In this document: piece after piece, positions 27,601 through 36,305 of the stretch | Layout of the letters: each line of letters starts with the position of its first letter | Position numbering within the stretch: the first letter of the stretch is position 1 | Source of the DNA: Hemicordylus capensis | Taxonomy: Eukaryota; Chordata; Lepidosauria; Squamata; Cordylidae | Reading direction: 5' to 3' | NCBI RefSeq assembly: GCF_027244095.1 | Contig: NC_069657.1 | Coordinates: 247,544,674-247,608,673, forward strand | Length of the DNA: 64,000 bases | Notes under the pieces: generated by a model | Database searches by the model: none | What the model was told of the DNA's origin: nothing | What the model saw: only the letters and a program-made list of their open reading frames with translations | Program-made: the position numbers and the translations under genes

Positions 27601-30600
27601 ACCCCAGAGTCTGAGAGCGATGAAAAGCAGTTTTCTAAGGAAAGAAAACCAACAGTCAAATGCTATACAGATAACTAACTCGTATACTAAGCAAATGTGC
27701 TCACTTATAAAAAGGGAAAAGATGTTCATCCTTTGGAAAGTGGCATGGCAAAGAACGAGTGATGTTGTTTCAATTATATTTGATGGTCCTGTTTAACCAG
27801 AAAGGTAATAAAATAGGCCACCATCTCAACCCTAAGGAGATGCTTGTAACATGATTATAACAGCCACAGAGTACCTTGAGCCAATATCCTAGAACAGTGT
27901 AAAGCAAGAGGGTCGGTTGTGTGTCAGCTGTCATCTCATTATAGCAGATTACTGCTACCACACAACTGGTGTATAGATTTGTGCTGATATAAATGGCCAA
28001 ACGGTAGCTGCTGCAATGTATTTATTTTAAAAATTTAAACTACTTTCCCACTTTGTTTGCAAGGCATTGTACAAAATCAAACATTTTTTATGTATTTTAT
28101 ACCTTTATATACCTCAACTCATGTCTCTAACCGGTTTACACCCCAGTGTTAAAATCAGCATTAGCATGATGCACATGAGTCGTTCCCAGTCCTGTGCCCA
28201 TCCCTCAGCATCCTTTTGTCCACACCACTGCCTATTTCTGTGCGATATAACCACTTTGCAACACACATTCCCACCTAGGATTACCTGTGGCAGAGAGAGT
28301 GCTATAGAATATGACACTGTGCTAGTGATTGCTCTCGGTCTTGAAATGTCTGCCTTGGAAACATGTTTCCTCTCTTACAGAGTGCTTCTGGAGTGAAGGC
28401 AATGCTGGCATAACCATGCATGCAGAGGAGGACTGAGGGAGTTGCACGTGAGCCCCCAATGCAATCTGCAGAGCATGTTGGCCACCATTGTTACTTTGCC
28501 ATTTGAGGAGATTGGGGATGCCTCGTTTACAATGGGCAGCAGCCAGACAAAATTAGTGGTGACTATGTCCTATTAAAATTAGTAAGACTTAAGCTCGTCA
28601 TGACTAACTTGTCTCCTTCATTTCAATGATGGTTCATCATGACCAAGTTAGTCTGGATCCTGCCCAGTGTTGTTAGAGGGCATACACAAGCATTGGGGTT
28701 GTTTAGATTTCAGTTCCTCATGTGGGTTTCTAGAAGTTAAACCTCTAAGTGGGTGGACAGATGCATTCTAACACAAATTCACTTGCATGTACTGTAAATC
28801 CATGCAGAGAGTTACACTGCTTCCTTCCATCTTCTCAACAACTTTCCAGATAGCAAATGTTTCTGTTTCTGAGAGTTGCAGTTATTCTATATTTAGTGCA
28901 ATTAAATCCATTGTTGGATTAAGCATTCTATTACACATTCCTATATGTTTTCTTTTGACATTATTATTTTTTATTTGATATATTTATATACTGCCCAAAA
29001 CTTACATCTCTGGACAGTTATGGTCACTTTATAGTGTAACTTTCTTCAGAAGACTGTGCAAGACACACTATTCTTGCAAAGTAAGTAAATTAATACACTG
29101 AACATCAGGCAGAGAACAAAGAATCTTCAGCCATGGGTAGCTGGTATAAGGAGCTCATGTAGGAATCCTGGACATGAGAATAAGGGAGTCAGAAGCACAC
29201 AAGGTGTGCATCAGTGAAATATTGGAGGGTGTGCAGCTAGAAGAGAACAGGCAGCTTACATGGGAAGTTCAGACAAACCTGTTGAAAACAATTAGGGGCA
29301 GGGGTAGTTTAGTTACATGTATAAATGTCTTCAGGACATGTTACCTGGGTACAAGAAGATTCCATGCCAGGGATATGGAACTGTCAATAAAGTATGTCAC
29401 AGCTTTCAAGTCTTTTGAAAAAAACCTCTTTCTGAAAAAAAAATGTTGTCCCATTGTAATCAGTAATAAATCCCTCCTTTTCCACAACCTTCTCCACATC
29501 CCTTGTTGTGTGACATCCTTTATGGATGGTTCCTACTGGGTCTTCTGGCCAAGGAGCTATTTGAAGTATTGGGGTTTTATGTTTGAGGCAGTACCAAGAG
29601 CAGATGGCATGGCAATTTGGCATTTGTGCAATCTGGCAATCTGGCATTTGTGACAAGGGCCACTAGGTGGCACTGTGTTCCAGCTGGCATCTGCAGCATC
29701 AGCAGGAAAAGGAACAATTCTCTCTCTAGGACTCAGTGGCAGAGTGGAGCGCTGCAGTAGGCAGACTCAAGCTGTACACAAGAAAACCTCTACATGTAAC
29801 CTTTACTAGTGCTCCCCCCATTAAAACCTTCATGAGCTTGAAATCCTGCCCCAATCACAGCAAAACAGCACTTACCATAGATGCAGCATAATTCGGGACT
29901 GCTGGAGATCCCATTGAAATTAATGGGAGTTTAAGCCTCTTTTGCCCTGAAGACTCCCTAGTGAGGATACTTCAATTTTGGTGCACTTCCTGTTATGGAT
30001 TTTAGTGGTCTTCCTGTTCTTTGTGTATCTGGTATTTTCCTATGTCAATTGAGTAGAGGGCCATCACCCCAGGTGTGGCCTGAAGGAGCAGCCAGGTGAG
30101 GCAGCTTAGCAGAGGTGGCCAATTTGCAGCCTGCACCAATCCACTGAATGTCCCATGTGCATGACAATTTAGCCTCTGTCAACATTGGCACATGGAGCAA
30201 AGGGCCCTCTGTCGGGGAGGCAGAAACTCTTGGGAGCAGGCAGTCCTTCAGGTATCCAGGGCCCAAACCATTAAGGACTTTAAAGGTAATAATCAGCACC
30301 TTGAATTGGATGTGGAAACCAATTGGCAGCCAGTGCAGCTCTTTCAAAATAGGTGTAATATGCTCCAAGCGACCCTGGCAGCTGCATTCTGTAGCAACTG
30401 AAGTTTTCGAATATGCTTCAAGGGTAGCTCTACATAAAGCACATTGCAGTATTTCAGCTGTGATGTGGCTAAGGCATGGGGAACCATGGCCAGATCTGCC
30501 TTCTCAAGAAAGGAGCACTAGCCAAAACTGTGCAAAGGCACCCCTGGCCACCACCTCCACTTGGGCATTCAAAAGAAGAGCCGGGTCCAGCAACACCCCC

Positions 30601-32047
30601 AAGGCTGCACATTTACTCTTTCTAACCCACCTAGAGCTAGTTCGGCTTTTCTACTGACTGGCAGCACCTCATCTGGATTTAACAACAGTTTGCTAGCCCA
30701 CATCCAGCCCATCGCTGCTTCCAGCCCCTGGTTCAGTACATCCACAGCTTCCCTAGGATCTGATGTCAGGGAAAGGGAGAGCCGAGTATCACCTGCATAC
30801 TGATGACACTTAAGTTCACTCCAAACCTCCCAATGACCAGACCCACCCCCCAATCCCTATACCTCAGGGCCGGTTCAGAAGGGACACCATGGTTGATGGT
30901 ATTGAATGCCACTGAAAAGTCCAGCAGAACCAAGAGAGACGCACTCTCTTGGTCTAATTTACAGCCTGCTCTTATCCCCTTGGGATAAACCTAACTGCTC
31001 GGTTCTATGTTCAATTCCTGTATAAAGAGCATCACACTAAGAAATCAATGGAGATGTTGGGACTGTTTCCACTCTCTGAGCACACAGCATACATTTTTGA
31101 ACGTGTCCTTTCTAAATCATGATTTGATCAGTCATGCAGTAGTTTGCTTCTTTACTAAAACCAGGGGCGTAACTATAATAGGGCAAGGGGAGACAGTTGT
31201 CTGGGGAACCACTGCCTTGGGGGGGGCGGAGGCAAGTCACATGACTGACTCCCCCAGCCACACACCCACCTGGGCTTCCTTCAGTTGTATTCATCCTCTG
31301 AAATTGATGTGAGTGTGAAGACCTGGCGCTACCAGAACAGCATGTCTTTCTCTAGTACCATTAAATGACTTGCATCGTCTACACTAAAAAAAATATTTGA
31401 GGAGATATATATATATATTTACTATGCTTTTTGTTATACACTATTCAGCCTCATTTAAGATTTCTTTACTTCATGAGCTGAGCTTCAGTGGGGGGAGGCC
31501 CCAATTTTAAATCTTGTCTCTGGGCCCACTCCAACCTTGCTACGCCCCTGACTAAAACACATTTTGTGTGTTTATATATAAAGGTCCTTGCAAAAGGGAT
31601 GAGAGAAGGAAACGTGAAGGGAGGTGCAAAGAAACAAAGAGAGGAACGACAAAGGCTATCAGCTGATGAGACAATAAGTGTTATAAACCAACAGACAGGC
31701 TAGGTTACAAAGGACAAGCTAATGAGAGATAAATATGAATGGTATGTACACCTCACATCACTGGATGTGAAAAACAAACACAGTAGGGCAAGAATTCGCA
31801 GTATGACCATTTCCAGGCACCCTGAAGGGCCCCACAGCTCGACCGAAGAGGGTGCTGAGTTCAGAATACGAATAGGGGAGGGAGGGGAAAATAATCAGAG
31901 TATACGGTAGCGAATGGGAAGCAGAGATGGGGGCCCTCTGTGACGAGGAAAGTGCCGCGGGGAGGTAAGAGGGATTCGCCTCACCGTGGGGTCCCGAAAT
32001 GAGGAGCCCGGCAGGAGAGGCAGCCCTTGCACCGGCTGGATGCTCAT
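6521..32047 (-). CDS. EFHC1: EFHC1, EF-hand and DM10 domain ciliary protein (11 coding exons, intact)
   Basis: EFHC1 (myoclonin-1) is an axonemal protein related to Chlamydomonas RIB72 that lines the inside of ciliary doublet microtubules; human variants have been linked to juvenile myoclonic epilepsy. Joined exons, in coding order, are 32047-31985, 27634-27413, 23451-23164, 22255-22106, 20460-20268, 17938-17718, 17095-16955, 15093-14880, 13684-13537, 12104-11891 and 6610-6521. They total 1944 nt and encode 647 residues, against 640 in human. All introns are GT-AG and all phases fit. DM10 domains lie at about 96-201, 242-360 and 419-520, each beginning VL(K/R)(F/Y). An EF-hand loop lies at 588-599. 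The N-terminus [14 protein letters not shown] matches the human MVSNPVHGLPFLPG, which sets the start; an in-frame upstream ATG at 32098 would add 17 arginine-rich residues and is less likely. I see no stop or frameshift. Confidence 0.97.
9738..9880. repeat. Cluster of three consecutive hairpins
   Basis: Hairpin one has perfect 14-bp arms CCTGGGTAAAAGGG at 9738-9751 and 9762-9775. Hairpin two has perfect 10-bp arms AGTGCTGGGA at 9811-9820 and 9831-9840. Hairpin three is a 40-bp palindrome at 9841-9880 with a 26-bp perfect core and one mismatched pair. They are probably the inside of a non-autonomous DNA transposon, whose ends I could not define. Confidence 0.8.
10650..11720 (+). mobile_element. 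L2-clade LINE fragment (reverse transcriptase and 3' end)
   Basis: Broken frames read LSAAF, then YADD-like [27 protein letters not shown] and [12 protein letters not shown], the conserved order of L2/CR1-type reverse transcriptases. The piece ends in an A-rich tail. Several frameshifts and stops make it dead. It is antisense to EFHC1. Confidence 0.8.
11891..12104 (-). CDS. EFHC1: EFHC1 coding exon 10 (EF-hand)
   Basis: This exon completes Arg547 and encodes residues 548-618. A glutamate-rich helix ([15 protein letters not shown]) precedes the EF-hand. The loop [12 protein letters not shown] at 588-599 has acidic or hydroxyl ligands at positions 1, 3, 5, 9 and 12. The acceptor is TTTATAG|G and the donor AAG|GTAAAA. 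As I recall it, the human exon is similar but ends its loop with a non-acidic residue. Confidence 0.94.
12900..13316. mobile_element. Probable hAT relic, right end
   Basis: The stretch ends TTTTGCACATCCCTA, the reverse complement of the TAGGGATGTGCA end seen at 33144. Inside are inverted GAAACATTTCAA/TTGAAATGTTTT segments. The left end was not found, so the start is approximate. Confidence 0.4.
13537..13684 (-). CDS. EFHC1: EFHC1 coding exon 9
   Basis: The split valine codon is completed, then [21 protein letters not shown] closes DM10 domain 3, followed by a basic helical stretch ending LEAVK plus two bases of an arginine codon. The acceptor is CATCCAG|TG and the donor AG|GTGGGC. Confidence 0.93.
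14121..14349 (+). mobile_element. Sauria-type SINE, full length
   Basis: The tRNA-derived head carries A-box GTGTAGTGGTTAGAGTG and B-box GAGTTCAAATCCC. The body includes CTAGCTGGGTGACTCTGGGC and the LINE-derived end CTCCTTGGAGGAAGAGCGGG, followed by an (AAT)n tail. It lies in EFHC1 intron 8, antisense to the gene. Confidence 0.9.
14350..14500 (-). mobile_element. 5S-Sauria SINE fragment
   Basis: This is the 3' half of the 5S-derived SINE in reverse orientation, starting AGGAAGCTGCCATATACTGA and running to CCTTCTG. It abuts the AAT tail of the preceding SINE, so one probably inserted next to the other's tail. Confidence 0.75.
14880..15093 (-). CDS. EFHC1: EFHC1 coding exon 8 (third DM10 domain)
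   Basis: This exon encodes residues 427-497 plus one base, from [20 protein letters not shown] to DFTVGATIE. It includes the conserved block [16 protein letters not shown]. The acceptor is TTTCAG|GAA and the donor GAAG|GTAAGT. Confidence 0.94.
15140..15279. mobile_element. hAT miniature element (CAGTGTTCCCTCTAA family)
   Basis: The element starts CAGTGTTCCCTCTAAC and ends GTTAGAGGCAACACACTG. It is flanked by a perfect 8-bp duplication AACTGGGT at 15132-15139 and 15280-15287. The interior is a foldback around ATTCTGGGAGTTGTAGTC. It lies in EFHC1 intron 7, 46 bp upstream of exon 8. Confidence 0.85.
16026..16430. mobile_element. CpG-dense hAT element in EFHC1 intron 7
   Basis: The right end GTTACGCCCCTG belongs to the CAGGGGCGTA family; the left end CAGTGGTGTA is diverged. 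A perfect 8-bp target duplication CCCTTTCT lies at 16018-16025 and 16431-16438. The interior is made of CGG/GCC repeats, with 29-bp inverted arms at 16192-16220 and 16271-16299 (28 of 29 paired). Long open frames here on both strands are artefacts of GC richness. Confidence 0.88.
16955..17095 (-). CDS. EFHC1: EFHC1 coding exon 7
   Basis: This exon encodes residues 380-426, from [14 protein letters not shown] to [11 protein letters not shown], which opens DM10 domain 3. It matches human PPYNGFGLVEDS..KVLRYLAVL as I recall it. The acceptor is CTGCAG|ATA and the donor CTG|GTGAGA. Phase is 0 at both ends. Confidence 0.93.
17718..17938 (-). CDS. EFHC1: EFHC1 coding exon 6 (second DM10 domain, second half)
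   Basis: Two bases complete a split glycine codon, then the exon encodes residues 307-379, including [19 protein letters not shown] and [11 protein letters not shown]. The acceptor is CCATAAG|GA and the donor CAG|GTGAGA. Confidence 0.94.
18110..18732 (-). mobile_element. Non-LTR retrotransposon fragment
   Basis: A minus-strand frame reads [20 protein letters not shown] and [18 protein letters not shown]. The C-x-C..H pattern resembles the C-terminal region of reptile LINEs. Clade is not clear to me. A 5S-SINE sits at its upstream end. Confidence 0.5.
18733..19017 (-). mobile_element. 5S-Sauria SINE, near full length
   Basis: Read on the minus strand it starts with the 5S-like GCTAAGCAGGGTCTGCCCTG and ends CTATGGTCTGACTCAGTATA. 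The copy is well preserved compared with that at 3631. It lies in EFHC1 intron 5. Confidence 0.85.
20268..20460 (-). CDS. EFHC1: EFHC1 coding exon 5 (second DM10 domain, first half)
   Basis: This exon encodes residues 242-305 plus one base, from [10 protein letters not shown] through [12 protein letters not shown] to LVEKK. The acceptor is TTTGCAG|GTC and the donor AAAG|GTAAGT. A SINE begins only about 14 bp upstream of this acceptor. Confidence 0.95.
20475..20745 (+). mobile_element. tRNA-derived SINE next to EFHC1 exon 5
   Basis: The head GGGCCATGGTGGTGACGGAG..CAGATTCAGTCCCTGGCATC parallels the tRNA-like SINE at 33964, and the tail AATACTGAGCTAGATGGACC is the shared LINE-type end. It begins about 14 bp from the intron-4 splice acceptor at 20461-20462, antisense to EFHC1. 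Confidence 0.78.
21249..21436. mobile_element. hAT miniature element (CAGTGTTCCCTCTAA family)
   Basis: The element has inverted ends CAGTGTTCTCTCTAA and TTAGAGGGAACACTG, 14 of 15 bases paired. I see no target duplication. It lies in EFHC1 intron 4. Confidence 0.72.
22106..22255 (-). CDS. EFHC1: EFHC1 coding exon 4
   Basis: This exon encodes residues 192-241, from [16 protein letters not shown] to FLAFDKK. It joins DM10 domains 1 and 2. The acceptor is TCTATAG|ACT. The donor AAA|GTGAGT has A rather than G as the last exon base, but the intron side is a full consensus. Confidence 0.95.
22435..22540 (-). mobile_element. Sauria-type SINE fragment
   Basis: CTTCCTCCAAGGAGCCCAGA and CCTGTGAAGTAGGTTAGGCT are the reverse complement of the SINE's right part. 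A CA/TA microsatellite follows. Confidence 0.7.
22575..23110 (+). mobile_element. L2-clade LINE fragment with a nested repeat
   Basis: Readable pieces include an ELLSP..TRIWRH-type segment and [23 protein letters not shown], corresponding to the region after the YADD box in L2 elements. A short LINE-tail piece in reverse (about 22742-22830) interrupts it. It lies in EFHC1 intron 3, which is only 908 bp long. Confidence 0.65.
23164..23451 (-). CDS. EFHC1: EFHC1 coding exon 3 (first DM10 domain)
   Basis: This exon encodes residues 96-191, nearly all of DM10 domain 1, from [11 protein letters not shown] to DCDPFTQ. The acceptor is TTTGCAG|GTG and the donor CAG|GTATTG. Phase is 0 at both ends. 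Confidence 0.96.
24591..25267. mobile_element. hAT element (TAGGGGTGTGCAC family)
   Basis: The element begins ATTAGGGGTGTGCACC and ends TCTGCACACCCT, flanked by a perfect 8-bp duplication TATTTCCA at 24583-24590 and 25268-25275. The ends are inverted and rich in GGTTCGAACC-like motifs, and the middle is CCGCC-rich. There is no transposase frame. It lies in EFHC1 intron 2. Confidence 0.88.
26110..26345 (+). mobile_element. LINE 3' tail (L2-like)
   Basis: GATTGTGAGCCCTTTGGGGA, an (ATTTT)n expansion and ATGTAAACCACTTTGGGGAC mark a LINE 3' end also found at 36110 and 41495. It includes the pentanucleotide repeat near 26259-26288. Confidence 0.6.
26452..26745 (-). mobile_element. tRNA-derived SINE, unnamed family
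   Basis: On the minus strand the head CTGCGGTGGTGCAGTGGGAA looks like an A-box, and AGTTTGAAGCCC a B-box. The other end reads GACTCGACGGCACAATTC. This repeat type is common in lizards, but I do not assign a name. Confidence 0.5.
27413..27634 (-). CDS. EFHC1: EFHC1 coding exon 2
   Basis: This exon encodes residues 22-95. It begins [15 protein letters not shown], nearly identical to human, and ends [11 protein letters not shown]. The acceptor is CCTTAG|AAA and the donor AAG|GTATTG. It carries the conserved linker before the first DM10 domain. Confidence 0.95.
30055..30990 (-). mobile_element. L2-clade LINE, 3' part of the reverse transcriptase region
   Basis: Minus-strand frames read [49 protein letters not shown] and [14 protein letters not shown] in conserved L2 order, broken by shifts. 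It has the same orientation as EFHC1 and lies in intron 1. Confidence 0.82.
31162..31550 (+). mobile_element. hAT element (CAGGGGCGTA family) in EFHC1 intron 1
   Basis: The element has ends CAGGGGCGTAACTA and TTGCTACGCCCCTG with a perfect 8-bp duplication ACTAAAAC at 31154-31161 and 31551-31558. It is 389 bp long and non-coding. A close relative in opposite orientation lies at 58295-58727. Confidence 0.92.
31985..32047 (-). CDS. EFHC1: EFHC1 coding exon 1
   Basis: This exon encodes residues 1-21, ending ..SSFRDPT in phase 0. The donor is ACG|GTGAGG. It sits in the CpG-rich promoter region, just downstream of the X-box. Confidence 0.93.
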
Positions 32048-32111
32048 GATGGCGACGAATCGCCGGGCGCGCGGCGGCTTCTCTGCTCTCCTCCGCAACT
32101 AAGCAGTGACC

Positions 32112-32125
32112 GTTTCCTTGGCAAC
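32112..32125 (-). promoter_or_regulatory. RFX X-box in the EFHC1 promoter
   Basis: On the minus strand the site reads GTTGCCAAGGAAAC, an inverted repeat matching the RFX consensus GTNRCC-N(0-3)-RGYAAC at 11 of 12 informative positions. It lies 65 bp upstream of the EFHC1 start codon. RFX factors drive genes for cilia through such sites, so position and target gene fit. Binding itself is inferred. Confidence 0.72.
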
Positions 32126-32187
32126 CGTCAACACTCTCTCTGCGCATGAATCCCCCTCGTCGTCGTCGGGAGCGGAGCAGCTCTTTA

Positions 32188-32199
32188 TGCGCGTGCGCA
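32188..32199. promoter_or_regulatory. NRF1 motif in the EFHC1 promoter
   Basis: The minus strand reads TGCGCACGCGCA, a full match to the palindromic NRF1 consensus YGCGCAYGCGCR. It lies about 140 bp upstream of the EFHC1 start codon, next to a GC box (GCCCCGCCCCG near 32225), as is common in TATA-less CpG promoters. Confidence 0.55.
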
Positions 32200-33143
32200 G
32201 CACATAGCCTGTCCTCCGAGTACGCCCCGCCCCGTCCTTGCTTCCTCTTGTGCGGTTAGTTAGGTCGTCGGAGGCGCCCTTCCCGACGCAGAGTAACCCG
32301 AGCTAACCAGGTGCGTTCGGAGTGTCTGCTCTGCTGGCTGGCATCCCCAGCTCCAAAGCAGGGCTCGACTTCACCGCCACTGCCAGCCAGCGCAGTCCTA
32401 AGCGTCAACGAGGTGCGTTCCTTGGGAGGTGTGTCTAATTGGCGCCTCCTTCCGGAAACGGTATTATTCCCAGCAAAGGAACTGGGGTAGAGAGGGATAG
32501 CTTTGCTAGACCATCCTGGATGAGGATGGTTCTAGCAAAGCTGTCCACCTCTGGAGGTCACATCCTTTGCTGACATGGAAGCTCTCCTCTTTCCCCTTTC
32601 AAATATGTGGGTGATCCCATAACAAAACTATCCTATCATTTTTTAAGCTCCCCCCCCACCCTCGTTTTATCTTTAAAGTGCTCGGCAATTCATGTTGACT
32701 GTGTCACCTATTCACAATCCTTATGGACTCCATTGTCCTAATCTCCCCCGCCCCCGCTTTGTTTACATGTATACTCTTACATACTCCAATAGGCTCAAGG
32801 TGTCATACTAGTTTCTTTTTTTTAATGTTCATTCATATTGGCATTTGCTAAATACGACTGAATATGGACTAAAAATAACTGTTGCAGACAGTGCAGAAAT
32901 GTGGCCTCTGATTGTATCTCTAAGTTACTACTGTAGGTATGCCTTTTTCTAACCTTTTGGGTAAAGGTGTGCATGAACTGAGTGAGGTTAGAGTGTACCT
33001 CCCTAGTTTACAAAGTATTGAAAATGTGAGGCATTTGCTTTTTAAATTGTTCACTCTTTTGTAGGCTGGCATCTTTAACATCAACCAGCCCAAGTTCACC
33101 TCCCTTGGAGGAGAGAGCCTGGAACCTGGGCTAAATCTTTAAC

Positions 33144-33331
33144 TAGGGATGTGCAGAACTGGTTCGATCACAAACTGGACTGCCAGTTTGGGCCAGTTCG
33201 AGCAGTACGATCACAGACCAGTTCGTCAAACCGACTGGCCCAGCCAATCATTTTGACTGAACCAATTCTCATATCCACCGTTTGATCTGAATTTGGACTA
33301 AATGACGCCAAATGGTCCATGCACACTCCTA
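33144..33331. mobile_element. Short hAT element (TAGGGATGTGCA family)
   Basis: The element starts TAGGGATGTGCAG and ends TGCACACTCCTA, with a perfect 8-bp duplication TCTTTAAC at 33136-33143 and 33332-33339. The interior repeats GGTTCGA/CCAGTTCG motifs. It lies between EFHC1 and PAQR8. Confidence 0.88.
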
Positions 33332-33734
33332 TCTTTAACTACTTGGAACTAGAAGATACTTCCATAAGCACACTTCCCCTTAATACAGTATATTGTACCC
33401 AGGGTGCCTACGTGAAGAGGGAGCTGACGTACTAAGTTCTGCTGTTCTGCACAAGCCACACAACCAGTGGCAACACTGATTGACCAACCGTGGGGGTGAG
33501 GGTGAGGTGCCAAAGGCCTTAGGACCAGTTCTCGCTATGGATATAGGCCACCAATAGCAGAGGGAGGGGTTATAAGAGCAAGGCCTCCATTTCCTTTCAC
33601 TGCTGTTGCCACAAAAAGACCTTTAACTAAGAGAGTGTTCAGTTCGCCATCAACAATAATCCTTCATGTGATGATTCTTATGTTTGCAGTATTAAAAAAA
33701 ATATGGACTTGAGCTGGCAGCGGGATGGGGGGAG

Positions 33735-33925
33735 AAACACACAATTCTGGGCCCCTCAGAGGAAGAACAGGATAGAAATGTAAATAAATAAATTGGGGTG
33801 GGTGGGTGATAATATTTTACTTACCTTACAGGGTTGTTGTAAGAAGATAATTCATCTGAAGCACTTTGAACACTTTAAAGTGCTATAAAAAATCCTATTG
33901 TTAAGTTTACTTATTATTGTTGTTA
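33735..33925 (+). mobile_element. Sauria-type SINE tail followed by a MIR-like piece
   Basis: CTGGGCCCCTCAGAGGAAGA and (AAAT)n match the SINE end. ACAGGGTTGTTGTAAG..GAAGCACTTTGAAC then resembles the 3' part of a core-SINE such as MIR. Confidence 0.5.
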
Positions 33926-33963
33926 TTGTTAAGGAGTCAAGTATTGGGGAAGTGGGGAGGTGG

Positions 33964-34180
33964 AATAGGGCCCTAGTGCAGTGGTAGAGCATCTGCTTTG
34001 CATGCAGAAGGTCCCAGGTTCAGTCCTTGGCATCTTCAGGTAGGATTGGGAAAGTCCCCTGACTGAAACCCTGGAGAAAAGTCCCCTGCCTGAAACCCTA
34101 CCCTGCTGTTAGTCAGTGTAGACAATCTAGCTTGGATGAACCAATGGCCTGACTCTGTAGAAAGCTGGTTTCTAGGTAAG
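33964..34180 (+). mobile_element. tRNA-Ala-like SINE
   Basis: The head TAGTGCAGTGGTAGAGCATC..CATGCAGAAGGTCCCAGGTTC retains recognisable A and B boxes of a tRNA-Ala gene. The tail GTGTAGACAATCTAGCTTGG is the shared LINE-type end. There is no tRNA-like acceptor stem closure, so it is not a tRNA gene. Confidence 0.8.
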
Positions 34181-34285
34181 TCCCACTGATTTAAGCATGT
34201 GCTTAACTCTTGTAGCTCTACCATCTGTGTTATGGCCTCTTCACAGAAAAAGGTAACTGTATCAGGCAGTTATTACCCTCTTGTT

Positions 34286-34330
34286 ACCGATAGATCGATC
34301 GATAGATAGATAGACAGACAGACAGACAGA
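34286..34330. repeat. GATA/GACA microsatellite
   Basis: A run of GATC, GATA and then GACA units. It is a length-variable locus of the kind often polymorphic in reptiles. Confidence 0.9.
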
Positions 34331-35505
34331 GTGTAAAATGGGACTTCAGAGGGACCAACACAAGCAACAACAGGATAAGTTATGGACAAGTACCCAGGGT
34401 TAAGAACCCAGGGTTTAAGTTAAAAAACCTAAAGCCTTTAAATAGGACTAAAGCTTGTATTGAAACTCTGCCACCACACTCCAAACCTGCAAGCCACATA
34501 CAAGCATATTTCCAACACAGTATTTGGATGAACAGATTTCACATCACACACCAAATGTTTCAAATTTCTCTAGTTTTTACTTGTGATTTTTTCCCAATAC
34601 AGAACAAATTTTCAAATATCCTCAACAATACAGACTGTGGGAGATTAACAGGGAGTAGCAATCAGTGTGATACCAAAACAACACTCCCTTTTTGTTGAAG
34701 AAAATACAAAACCCACTACTCACTTTTAGAAACAATGGTTTTTTACCCACCCCAAAAGGGTTTTTTGAGAAGTGTAAGTTCCCAAGGCACACCTGGAACC
34801 TCTAGCATGTGCTCCTCTATGTTAAGATGGAGCACTGGAAATAAGTACATGTCTCTGCCCTCAGTCTGCCTACACACCAAACCCAAATGCAGCTGAAATG
34901 AACAACCATGTGTAAATCATGAGATTGGAGATGGCAAAAAAAAATAAAAAATGTTTGGCTCTAGTCCACTAAATCTTTGGAAACAAATATGGAAAGCTGG
35001 AAGTGTAATTATATATAGGACTGCGTTCTCAGGCCCATCAAGTCGAAAAAGCAGACTGTTTGATCTTTCTATAGAAGCTCATCAGTTTTGCTTCTTACAT
35101 TCATCTGGGAGATCATTTTTATATCTGTGCTTACCGAGTCTCCTTGAAATTACAGAGCTGATAGTAAAATATTCTGGGAAGTGCCTGAGAAAGATCTATG
35201 AAAGGGGATGAAAAGGATGTCAAGGATGAGATGAGACCCCATTACATTTAGCTTCATTTTAGGACTAACAGCCTTGTTCTCAAACTGCTCTTCCCAATGA
35301 CAATATATTCAGAAGGATTCCTAAATGTTTGTCTCTAAGCCCACTTATGTCAACCAAAGCTCCTTCAATGCACTAAATGGGACCAGATTATCACTTTTAA
35401 AGTAAGATTTTAGGCAGGTGAATAACAAGTATACATTCAACTAATGGTTAGTAAAGAAATTGTAGATGTAACTTGTGAAGTCACAGGGAACGGGACAGGA
35501 ACAGC

Positions 35506-35511
35506 TTTATT
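35506..35511 (-). terminator. Candidate PAQR8 polyadenylation signal
   Basis: AATAAA on the minus strand would end a PAQR8 3' UTR of about 3.7 kb. An alternative AATAAA at 36666-36671 would give about 2.6 kb. The human gene also has a long 3' UTR. Neither site can be confirmed from sequence. Confidence 0.3.
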
Positions 35512-36109
35512 TTGTACTTGTAGCAGCAATGCAACTTTGGTGAAATTAAGTAATTTTTAATATAGAGACCTCTTACCAAGTAGGTTCCAGGATGGAATAA
35601 GGAAAAAAATAGCTCTGCTGAATGTAAGCTGAACACATCTATATTTGAAAATCCACAAATAGTAAAGCTATTAGTCAGTCTTGGTTTGTTTGCTATGCCA
35701 CTAGGTGGTGATATAAAATCAGATAATTTTCATACAGCCAGGCAATTTAGAGTGATGAACATATCCATTCTCGTCTTTTTATACTGTAGAGATCTCTAAC
35801 ATGAAATGTCTTTCCACCCCACTCGGAAGTTTAGTTTAAGTGTCTTGTGGCAACTTAAATTAGAAACTGGTTACATTTCAAGCTAAAAGAATTCTTCAAA
35901 TAATTTTGGGCATGTTACTGATGAGATCTTATATTAACAGCGCTTGGTGACTACGATCTGAACTGCACTTGAATAAGTAACATTGAATTAAGCCCTTTTA
36001 TCCACATAAGTATATTTTCACTGAAGTTTATGAGTGGACACCTAAAAACATTCACCTCTGCAAGTGGTAGCTCTCTTATATTTAGTTGAGAGAGAACTCT
36101 CCCTAATCA

Positions 36110-36305
36110 GCCCCAGCATAACGTCCCTCCAGTGGCTGTTGCTGGTGCTTCCTTTTTGTTTCTATTTAGATTGTGAGCCCCACTTGGACAAGGAACAATT
36201 TTTTCATACCTTTTGTGGCATAAACGACTCTGAGAACTTGTCTGTGGAGAAGTGGTACAGAAATATATGTAATAAGAATAATTCAATAATAGCCAGGGCA
36301 GCTTA
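36110..36305 (+). mobile_element. LINE 3' tail (L2-like)
   Basis: CCAGTGGCTGTTGCTGGTGC and GATTGTGAGCCCCACTTGGA match the tail at 26110-26345 closely, in the same orientation. Confidence 0.6.

Larger units (their letters stand above)
27635..31984 (-). other. EFHC1 intron 1
   Basis: This 4.35-kb intron contains an L2 LINE piece (30055-30990) and a hAT element (31162-31550). From 27635 to 30050 I recognise nothing beyond short low-complexity runs and a possible LINE-like A/T tail near 28970. Confidence 0.8.
31930..32430. promoter_or_regulatory. CpG-rich EFHC1 promoter region
   Basis: CpG dinucleotides become frequent here against a CpG-poor background. The block covers EFHC1 exon 1, the X-box, the NRF1 motif and a GC box. 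No TATA box is evident. The transcription start is probably near 32100-32250 on the minus strand, but cannot be fixed from sequence. Confidence 0.7.

Noticed and set aside
33964-34040. Possible tRNA-Ala gene
   Set aside because: A and B boxes are present but the arms do not close and a LINE-derived tail follows, so it is a SINE head.
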